Shown piece after piece: positions 57,176 to 64,000 of a stretch of 64,000 nucleotides of DNA. Numbering within the stretch: position 1 is the first letter of the stretch; each line of letters begins with the position of its first letter. The notes beneath the pieces are model-generated. The model was given only the letters and a program-made list of their open reading frames with translations. It did not search any database and was not told where the DNA came from. The position numbers and the translations under genes are program-made. This stretch comes from Arenibacter sp. ARW7G5Y1 (GTDB lineage: Bacteria > Bacteroidota > Bacteroidia > Flavobacteriales > Flavobacteriaceae): assembly GCF_003201775.1 (NCBI RefSeq), contig NZ_QJJZ01000003.1, forward strand, positions 372,001-436,000, written 5' to 3'.

Positions 57176-58696
57176 TTAGTCGATGTCCCACCAGAGGTTG
57201 GTGGTAAGCTCATCCGGCCCGCCAAGCAAACCAATGGCCGACGCATAATTTTCTTCATTCAATCGCTGTTCATCAGCCGGATATACATATCTTACAGGGA
57301 TATAGCCAACGCTATTGGGTGCCGGAGTAATTGTTGGCACTCCTGTTCTTCTCCAGTGCGACCAAGCTTCTCCACCATTTAGAAATAGGGCTAGCCATTT
57401 TTGTATATATATTTTATGAAGTTTCTCTTCTTGGGATCCGGAATAAGCCACGCTTTCCTGTGTATAGTATGTGGAAGGCGGAATTACTTGTGCAGCCGTG
57501 GGCAAAGTAAAGGAATCTGGAATACGTGAAGAATAATAGACAAATTGATTCTGAATTCCATTGAGATAATAAGTCTCGGCATTTCCTGTAGTGATATAGC
57601 CCTTTTCCCTTGCTTCGGCTAAAATAAATTGCAATTCCGAATAGGACATTAGTACACTTTGTGCAGCATTCTCGGATGCCAAATCAGGGGCAAATTGTCT
57701 AGGGGCCCATAGTAGACCAATGGCAGAATGGTTTTGTGAGCCTCCGTTCCACTGTTCTACATCATTTATACCATTGGGAACGCCTTCGTATTCCGGCGAC
57801 TCTGTATTGGCCGTGGCAGGGGTAGGCATGGCAAATACGGCCAAACGGGGATCATTCATATCCTTAAGGACGGTAGCCATAGTATTGGAAATTCGTGAAG
57901 AAGAAACCCAATCACTGATATTTCCCCTAAACGCAGGGTGTTCATTGCCCAAATCTGTCAAATATTGAAGGGCTGCTTGGTCCTTGTCCGAGGTAAAAAG
58001 CGGGTATGTTGCGGCATTGCCCAAAATACTTTGCATTTCAGCAGATGGATCCTTTCTCCCCGATTGTCTCATTAAGATTCTTAAACGAAGTCCGTTGGCA
58101 AACTTTTTCCAACCTGTTACATCTCCATTGTACAAAATATCTCCAATGATGGTTTCTTTGGAACTGCTCAACAATTCATTGGCCAATTTAAGTTCTTCCA
58201 AGATGCCGGCGTATACCGCTTCTTGAGCGTCATATTTAGGGAAGTTAACCGCATCTTGGGCCTTTCCAGCTTCGGTATAGGGTATAGGTCCAAAACTATC
58301 GGTAATTCCTTGAAAGATCCATGCTCTTAATACCAAGGCTATGCCCTTATAATTGTCCAGCCCATCTGCTTCGGCGGCAGCGATTAGTTTATCCAAATCC
58401 TTTATCTGATCGAAATTGCTCCAAAAGAAACGATCGGCATCGGCTCTGGTCCAATTTCCATAGGTACTGGCAAATTGATTCGCCACTTGATCGGCAACGA
58501 CAGCAAACCTATCAAAAGAATTGTCCCAACTTCTATTGGCCGTTGTTCTAATTATCCCTGGCAATAACAGACCTGGATTGTCCAGGCGATCCGCGGCATT
58601 GGGATTCGTATTGATTTCTTCAAAATCCGTTGTACAGGAATATATCACCAGCAGTGAGCTTATCCCTAATATTATTTTAGAAATTATATTTTTCAT
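57176..58696 (-). CDS. SusD/RagB family outer-membrane lipoprotein
   Basis: 506 residues from ATG 58696 (an ATG two codons earlier is possible). Lipobox ISSLLVIYSC, then TTDFEEINTNPN, the usual SusD opening. Helical TPR pattern with FDQIKDLDKLIAAAEADG, NYKGIALVLRAWIFQGITDSFG and PYTEAGKAQDAVNFPKYDAQ matches the SusD-like_2 subfamily. The C-terminus GGAWSHWRR-like segment (NGGEAWSHWRRTGVPTI) and RYVYPADEQRLNEENY are also typical. It forms the lid of the SusCD transporter with the TonB-dependent receptor encoded 17 bp upstream. The subfamily does not reveal the substrate; no glycoside hydrolase or peptidase is next to it in this window. Confidence 0.96.
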   Translation of the reverse strand: MKNIISKIILGISSLLVIYSCTTDFEEINTNPNAADRLDNPGLLLPGIIRTTANRSWDNSFDRFAVVADQVANQFASTYGNWTRADADRFFWSNFDQIKDLDKLIAAAEADGLDNYKGIALVLRAWIFQGITDSFGPIPYTEAGKAQDAVNFPKYDAQEAVYAGILEELKLANELLSSSKETIIGDILYNGDVTGWKKFANGLRLRILMRQSGRKDPSAEMQSILGNAATYPLFTSDKDQAALQYLTDLGNEHPAFRGNISDWVSSSRISNTMATVLKDMNDPRLAVFAMPTPATANTESPEYEGVPNGINDVEQWNGGSQNHSAIGLLWAPRQFAPDLASENAAQSVLMSYSELQFILAEAREKGYITTGNAETYYLNGIQNQFVYYSSRIPDSFTLPTAAQVIPPSTYYTQESVAYSGSQEEKLHKIYIQKWLALFLNGGEAWSHWRRTGVPTITPAPNSVGYIPVRYVYPADEQRLNEENYASAIGLLGGPDELTTNLWWDID

Positions 58697-58713
58697 AATC
58701 ATCTTTATTAAGA

Positions 58714-61700
58714 TTAAAATTTCAGGCTTAGATTAACCCCTAAGCTTTTTGTGGAAGGAAGGCTCATGTTCTCAAATCCAGGAATTATTCCATCGCCCGA
58801 AGTTGCAACTGCCACTTCTGGATCAAAGTGCACATTGCTTTTTGGTGTCCATAGAAATAGGTTCCTGCCCACAAGTGAAAGTCTAACATCTTTTACCAAG
58901 TTCTTAAAGGCCTTGTCAGGAAATGTATAGCCAAGTCTTAATTCACGCAGTTTCACATAGGTGGCATCAAATAGTTGTGCCTCGCTAATATGGTCCAATT
59001 GCCCTTTGTAAAAACTTCTAACATCGGTACCGTAAACCCCTTCGCTATAAGTACCATCGGTACTGGTAGAGTTTGCAACGTATTCGTTCCCTACTAGTGC
59101 GGCGCCCGGTATATAATAGGGATCATCATATTCCTGGCCTACGGGACGGGCACTTCTGCCTTCTCCACTTTCCTTTAGCTGGCCGGCTCCAACCCCTTTA
59201 TTATAAAATCTGGAAATAAATTCCCCTCCGTATCTAACATCGACCAGTGCAGAGAGACTGATATTTTTATAGGTTAGTTGATTGGTAACACTGCCTATCC
59301 AATCTGGATTAAAGTTGCCAAGGTGAATGTCTTCGCTTGTAATCTGTGCTCGTCCATCTATGCCTATAATGATTTCACCGGCCATGGGGCCACTTTCCAC
59401 CCTTTCATATCCTGGGCCCCAGATAGCGCCCATTTTTTCACCGACCCTGGCCTGAATGGAGGCATCCTCCCCCGGAGCACTCTGGGTAATGGAGGTTATT
59501 CCCTCGGCAAGTTCTATTACTTTACCTTCGTTTTTGGACCAGTTCAATGTAAGGTCCCATTTAAAAACATCCTTTATCTGTATAGGGGTAGCGCTTAACA
59601 TTACCTCAAAACCTTTGTTCTGTATTTCCCCGGCGTTGATAACTCTAGAAGTATAGCTGGTAGAAGCCGCCAAGGGTATGCCAATAATTTGATTTTTTGA
59701 GCGAGTATCATAATAGGTAAGGTCCAATCCCAATCGGTTATTGAAAAACCTTAAATCGGAGCCAATTTCGTAGGTAGTAACATTCTCTGGTCTAAGATTG
59801 TTATTTTTTAGACTATTGCCGCTAACCAAGGCATAATTGTCGCCCCATGGTTGCTGAAAACCAAATGTATCTATTAGATTATAGGGCCCGGTATCACTAC
59901 CTACCTGTGCCACGCCTACCCTTAGTTTTGCCAAGGACACCCAATCTGGCATTTTAAACGTATTGTTTAAGAGGGCACTGAAAGACATGGAAGGATAGAA
60001 ATAGGAATTGTTTGATGCCGGTAAGGTACTGGACCAATCGTTCCTTGCTGTAAAATCCAAGTAGTAGGTGCCTAGGTAATCCAAATATGCGAAGGCATAT
60101 AAACTGTTCACAGCTTTTTCATAACTGGAGGAACTTGCAACAATATCGGCTGCACTATTGGCTATGGTGTATACTCCAGGTACCAATAATTCCGGAGCCT
60201 GGGCCAAACTACTCCTGCCCTCAACCTTTAATTGGTTGCCTCCCACGGAGATATTGTAATTAAAATCTTTTCCCAGACTGTTCTTATAGGCCAAAAGAAA
60301 ATCATAGTTACGTTCTTCATAAAACTGCGAAACTTCTTGATATCTTCCATTCTCTATTCCCACGGTACTAACTGCCCATCGCTGTGGTCTAAAATCATTG
60401 AACATATCGGTACCGGCCCTTAACATCAGGGATAAGTGGTCTGTAAAGTCATAATTAAGACTTACGTTGCCAAATATACGATGCTTGTCCTGGCCCTTAG
60501 TGTTTTCGTATTGATAAAAGAAGGGGTTATTGTGGTTTTCACCATAGTTGTACTGAAATTGTTTGGTACCCTCGAATCCTTCCTGCCAATAGTCCCTAAG
60601 CGCATCAATATCCATATTCCGTACGGACCAATTCATAAAGTACATGATGGTATTACGGCCATATCCTGTTTCTGGGCGATTGGTACTTGTAGTGTTTACA
60701 TAGCTCACTGTGGCATCGGCCCTAAATTTATCGGTAAAATTGTATCCTCCCTTAAAAGCAATGGTGTTTCTTTTTAAATCATTGTTCGGGATGGTACCAC
60801 TTTGATCCAAGTTGGTGTAGGAAATTCTAAAATTACCATTTTCATTACCTCCAGAAAGGGCTATGTTATTGAAATTGGTAATACCGGTTTTAAAGAAATC
60901 CCTCATATTATTGGGGTAGGCAATCCATGGAGTGGGTATTACCTCCCCCCTATTGGGATTGGAAACATCGCCTCCCCGCATTCCACCAAGGGTTGGCGAT
61001 TGAAATTGCCTTTCCAACGTACCTACGTTAAGTCTTGGCCCCCAACTTTCGTCATATCCATCCCTAATTCCATCCGGATAAATAGAGAAACTGGCCCCAA
61101 AGTTGGAACCTTCGTAATTTCCGTTAAGACCTTGTCCAAATTCATTTTGAAATTCAGGAAATCGAAGTAAGCTTTCCAAGGTAGTACCTGTATTAACACT
61201 TATCCCCAGTCCGGTATTGTTCTTACCAGATTTGGTGGTGATAACGATAACTCCGTTGGAGGCCCTTGAACCATAAAGGGCCGAAGCAGCAGCACCCTTT
61301 AGTACGGTAACGGACTCTATATCCGCAGGATTGATTTCCGCTGAACTACTACCATAATCCGCAGTAGTGGAATTACTTGTTCCAGCATTGCCGGTAGGAA
61401 CCCCATCTATTACATATAGTGGTTGATTTCCCCCAAAATTAAGGGAACTTTCCCCTCTGATAACTATCCTGGAAGAGGATCCAACACCCCCTGCGGAAGA
61501 TATATTAACGCCGGCAACCTTTCCTGCAAGTGAATTTACAAAATTTGATTCCCTAGCCTCGTTTAAATCCCCGCCTTGAATTTCCTGAACCGCATATCCC
61601 AGTCCCTTTTTTTCACGACTTATTCCCAGCGCAGTAACTACTACTTCGTCCAGATTATCACTACTCTCCATAAGGGAAATACTTATATCCTGCTTTCCCG

Positions 61701-62304
61701 CTAATGCCACTTCTTTGGTTGAAAATCCAAGATAGGAAACTACTAGGACAGCATTGGCTTCCGACACGGACAAAGTAAAATTCCCGTCAAAATCGGATTG
61801 GGTTCCATTGGTTGTTCCTTTTTCAATAATACTTGCCCCAGGTAATGGAGCCCCGTCTTGATCGGTTACATTGCCAGTAATTTCAATCTGTGGTAAAATA
61901 TTGTCTATAGGCCGGTAATCCCTGTCACCAGTTCCTGCTATCTTTTTTTGAACGAGAAATATCTGCTGATCAATAACATAGTAGGAGGTGCCGGAATTTT
62001 TAAAAATACGATCCATGACGGCGGTAACCAATTCATCCTCGACTTTAACATTAACCTTTTTATTTAAATCAACGTCTTTCAATTTATACACGAATCTAAA
62101 ATCGGTATTGGTCTCGATCTGGTCCAGTACCGACTTTACCGGAACATTATCCATGTTCAAAGTAATTTTGGTACGTTGCGAATACGATGTGTTCGCCTGT
62201 AAGGAAAAAAAAGTAGCAAGAATAATAATTGTACTCAGTTTCATCTTAAGTGAAAGTTTACTAAATGAACCAGACCTTCTTTTTGGTATAAGAAGTTTTT
62301 TCAT
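58714..62304 (-). CDS. SusC/RagA TonB-dependent outer-membrane receptor with STN domain
   Basis: 1196 residues. Signal peptide region (LSTIIILATFFSLQANTSYS), then an STN signalling domain (about 45-118, TKITLNMDNVPVKSVLDQIE ... SYYVIDQQIFLVQ). Next a carboxypeptidase-regulatory-like Ig domain (about 138-220, VTDQDGAPLPGASIIEKGTT), then plug (about 225-370, DEVVVTALGISREKKGLGYA, LYVIDGVPTGN, GSRASNGVIVITTK) and a beta barrel ending NMSLPSTKSLGVNLSLKF, the last Phe being usual. The STN domain implies that substrate binding is reported to the FecR protein upstream, which releases the sigma factor to induce this operon. Confidence 0.97.
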   Translation of the reverse strand: MKKLLIPKRRSGSFSKLSLKMKLSTIIILATFFSLQANTSYSQRTKITLNMDNVPVKSVLDQIETNTDFRFVYKLKDVDLNKKVNVKVEDELVTAVMDRIFKNSGTSYYVIDQQIFLVQKKIAGTGDRDYRPIDNILPQIEITGNVTDQDGAPLPGASIIEKGTTNGTQSDFDGNFTLSVSEANAVLVVSYLGFSTKEVALAGKQDISISLMESSDNLDEVVVTALGISREKKGLGYAVQEIQGGDLNEARESNFVNSLAGKVAGVNISSAGGVGSSSRIVIRGESSLNFGGNQPLYVIDGVPTGNAGTSNSTTADYGSSSAEINPADIESVTVLKGAAASALYGSRASNGVIVITTKSGKNNTGLGISVNTGTTLESLLRFPEFQNEFGQGLNGNYEGSNFGASFSIYPDGIRDGYDESWGPRLNVGTLERQFQSPTLGGMRGGDVSNPNRGEVIPTPWIAYPNNMRDFFKTGITNFNNIALSGGNENGNFRISYTNLDQSGTIPNNDLKRNTIAFKGGYNFTDKFRADATVSYVNTTSTNRPETGYGRNTIMYFMNWSVRNMDIDALRDYWQEGFEGTKQFQYNYGENHNNPFFYQYENTKGQDKHRIFGNVSLNYDFTDHLSLMLRAGTDMFNDFRPQRWAVSTVGIENGRYQEVSQFYEERNYDFLLAYKNSLGKDFNYNISVGGNQLKVEGRSSLAQAPELLVPGVYTIANSAADIVASSSSYEKAVNSLYAFAYLDYLGTYYLDFTARNDWSSTLPASNNSYFYPSMSFSALLNNTFKMPDWVSLAKLRVGVAQVGSDTGPYNLIDTFGFQQPWGDNYALVSGNSLKNNNLRPENVTTYEIGSDLRFFNNRLGLDLTYYDTRSKNQIIGIPLAASTSYTSRVINAGEIQNKGFEVMLSATPIQIKDVFKWDLTLNWSKNEGKVIELAEGITSITQSAPGEDASIQARVGEKMGAIWGPGYERVESGPMAGEIIIGIDGRAQITSEDIHLGNFNPDWIGSVTNQLTYKNISLSALVDVRYGGEFISRFYNKGVGAGQLKESGEGRSARPVGQEYDDPYYIPGAALVGNEYVANSTSTDGTYSEGVYGTDVRSFYKGQLDHISEAQLFDATYVKLRELRLGYTFPDKAFKNLVKDVRLSLVGRNLFLWTPKSNVHFDPEVAVATSGDGIIPGFENMSLPSTKSLGVNLSLKF

Positions 62305-62485
62305 ACTTTTATAGTGTTTAAATGTGGTTTTTTATTTAAGATCACACCATTATAATTCGGGGAATGAGGCAACATTTCCCGGATTTTTTTTATCCTAAAT
62401 TCTAATTTAGAATGGTGAAATCCAATATTCTGTTTTTTTGAATTTTAGTTTCTCCGTTTTATATCATAGGCATTCCATATTAGAT

Positions 62486-63691
62486 TTAATGAATTGTTAT
62501 TTCTTTACCATTAATGGTGAAATCCAGATTGTAAATAGATCTAAAATATTCCATGACTTTTTCAATTGGCGCATTCTTAAAACTTGCATTGAACTTTTCT
62601 TGGTTTATGTCAAGGTTGTTGTTCGTAATGGTCACATTGTAGTTGCGCTCCATTTTCTTAAGGATATTCTCAAAGGTCATATTTCTAAAAACCAATTCCC
62701 CGGTCATCCATGAGGTGTATAAACCGGTAATTACCTCTTGTGAATCAATTAAATTACGCTGTTTGTCAAAGCTGCCCTTATTTCCAGGTGTTAGTAAAAA
62801 ACTATCACGGTGAAACTCCTCACTTTTGTTATACAAACCAACGGAACCCTCGACCAATACAACTTCTGTTAGCTCATCCTCTTCGTAGGCAGATACATTG
62901 AACTTGGTTCCCAGGACCCTTATATTTAAATCGCCCGAATTAATAATGAACGGATTATTACGGTCTTTGGCAACATCAAAAAAAGCTTCTCCTTTCAAAA
63001 AAACCTGTCGATCCTGACCAGGAATAAATTGAATTGGATATCTCAATGATGTCCCTGCGTTTAAATGTACTTTGGAACCATCGGATAATACAAGTTCAAA
63101 TTTCTTACCAAAAGGGACATTCAGGGTATTGTAGGTTAATTCTTTTGATAATGTACTGCCGTTATACGACAGTTGATTTCCTTTCTGTTGGCCAACAATA
63201 TTTCCTTTATTGTCCAATACTTCAGAGGTTCCATCTTCAGCAATGACTTCAATTTCTCCGTTCTGAAGTTTCAGGGTTACCACTTCCGATTCTTGGAAAT
63301 TGTAGCCTGGGGATTCCTGTACTACACTGTTGGTCTGACTGTTATGTAGGATAGACTGAAAATGATAAAAATAAAAAATTGCAGCAAGCCCAATAACAGT
63401 TGCTACTACAGCAGTATACCTTAAAATCGATTTTCTTTTTGAATGGGAATTACCAATAGCTTTTTCTTGTTGGCTGCTAATGGTCAATATATCCTGAAAT
63501 ATCTTGTCAGCGGATTCTTTGTCCATTGATTCCAATGGCTCCAATTTGGTTATTAGACTTTCCAATTCGGGCAAATCTATTGGGTATTCGGCTTTTTGGA
63601 AATAGACAATTAAACGGTCCATTTCTTCAGCACTGCATTGGTTCAATGCAAATTTTTGAAGTAAAGCTTTTATCTCTTTGTTATGGATCAT
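62486..63691 (-). CDS. FecR family anti-sigma factor
   Basis: 401 residues. Cytoplasmic N-terminus (MIHNKEIKALLQKFALNQCSAEEMDRLIVYF), one membrane segment at about 92-112 (AVVATVIGLAAIFYFYHF), periplasmic FecR domain (about 185-290, YNTLNVPFGKKFELVLSDGSKVHLNAGTSLRYP...VFLKGEAFFDVAKD...RVLGTKFNVSAY) and a C-terminal DUF4974/STN-like domain (about 325-400, FRNMTFENILKKMERNYNVTI ... YFRSIYNLDFTINGKEI). It relays the signal from the STN domain of SusC to the sigma factor whose gene ends about 190 bp upstream. About 180 bp separate it from SusC, which may carry the inducible promoter. Confidence 0.96.
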   Translation of the reverse strand: MIHNKEIKALLQKFALNQCSAEEMDRLIVYFQKAEYPIDLPELESLITKLEPLESMDKESADKIFQDILTISSQQEKAIGNSHSKRKSILRYTAVVATVIGLAAIFYFYHFQSILHNSQTNSVVQESPGYNFQESEVVTLKLQNGEIEVIAEDGTSEVLDNKGNIVGQQKGNQLSYNGSTLSKELTYNTLNVPFGKKFELVLSDGSKVHLNAGTSLRYPIQFIPGQDRQVFLKGEAFFDVAKDRNNPFIINSGDLNIRVLGTKFNVSAYEEDELTEVVLVEGSVGLYNKSEEFHRDSFLLTPGNKGSFDKQRNLIDSQEVITGLYTSWMTGELVFRNMTFENILKKMERNYNVTITNNNLDINQEKFNASFKNAPIEKVMEYFRSIYNLDFTINGKEITIH

Positions 63692-63879
63692 TGATGTGTT
63701 AACAAGTGGGTCTTCGTATATAATACAATCACAATAAGGAAAAGTACTAGTCCCTATTCACTTTTTTTTAAATAATACTATACTTCTGCCAAAATGTGAT
63801 GGTATTTTGGTACAGGAGTCATAAAAAAACGGTTGAAAACAGGATTCCCGAAGTATAGGAGAACCAACTGTTGGGTATA

Positions 63880-64000
63880 TTAGGCCAATAAGAAAAAAAA
63901 GAGACCGATCATTAAGGTGAAATTGCCATTTACTTCCAAATAAGTCCTTAGTGAATCCAAGGACTTGCTCATGTGGTTTTTAACCGTACTTAAGGATATA
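63880..64000 (-). CDS. ECF RNA polymerase sigma-70 factor (C-terminal end only)
   Basis: The last 39 codons are inside the window, ending at TAA (63882-63880). They read ISLSTVKNHMSKSLDSLRTYL, the second helix-turn-helix of sigma region 4, then VNGNFTLMIGLFFFLLA, a hydrophobic tail typical of the Bacteroidetes-expansion ECF factors that pair with FecR and SusC. The 5' part is beyond the window edge. Position directly upstream of fecR supports the assignment. Confidence 0.88.
   Translation of the reverse strand, partial: ISLSTVKNHMSKSLDSLRTYLEVNGNFTLMIGLFFFLLA

Overview
This window is AT-rich DNA from a member of the Bacteroidota, most likely a marine Flavobacteriaceae. The lineage call rests on two giant secreted proteins with type IX secretion (type B, gliding-motility-associated) C-terminal domains, a PorP/SprF partner, a sigma-FecR-SusC-SusD locus, LytTR and PAS-rich signalling proteins, and weak Shine-Dalgarno signals. 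It is a chromosomal region. I see no rRNA, tRNA, CRISPR array or intact insertion sequence.

Layout. 1-7.2 kb: the end of a pirin gene, a decayed Fn3 fragment, a small unknown protein, a receiver-like protein lacking the phospho-acceptor Asp, a 1396-residue PAS/GAF protein that stops right after its His-containing dimerisation helices, and a YegP-like protein. 7.3-10.3 kb: metE divergent from an Lrp/AsnC regulator, with a perfect Lrp-type box between them. 10.6-13.2 kb: a secreted S10 carboxypeptidase and a LytTR response regulator. 14.1-26.4 kb: one 4117-residue SprB-repeat adhesin-like protein. 26.6-28.6 kb: a WYL regulator divergent from a DinB-family gene and an HMA-fold small protein, with a duplicated 18-bp palindrome in the gap. 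28.7-37.2 kb: a second giant protein (2508 aa, 14 Ig-like repeats plus SprB repeats) with a PorP/SprF gene 2 bp downstream.

37.8-53.4 kb is a complete nitrate-assimilation island. It holds a rubredoxin-tailed protein and a nitrate reductase fused to a flavin/NAD reductase and a BFD [2Fe-2S] domain, then a NarL-type regulator, an outer-membrane porin, the NarK/NasA transporter and siroheme methyltransferase. These are followed by nirB, nirD, a DUF4202 protein and a NarX/NarQ-like sensor kinase. A 16-bp inverted repeat of the 7-2-7 type used by NarL (consensus TAMGTAT-N2-ATACGTA) lies upstream of nitrate reductase, the regulator, the transporter and the cobA/nirB divergent promoter. Nitrate would enter through porin and NarK, be reduced by the fusion enzyme, and nitrite would be reduced by NirBD using siroheme made with CobA. 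The sensor and regulator would control the set.

53.5-64 kb: a DUF7009-like protein, a membrane-anchored class III cyclase, and a polysaccharide- or peptide-utilisation-like operon read right to left (sigma factor cut by the window edge, FecR, SusC with STN domain, SusD, an Ig/LamG lipoprotein) ending in a terminator.
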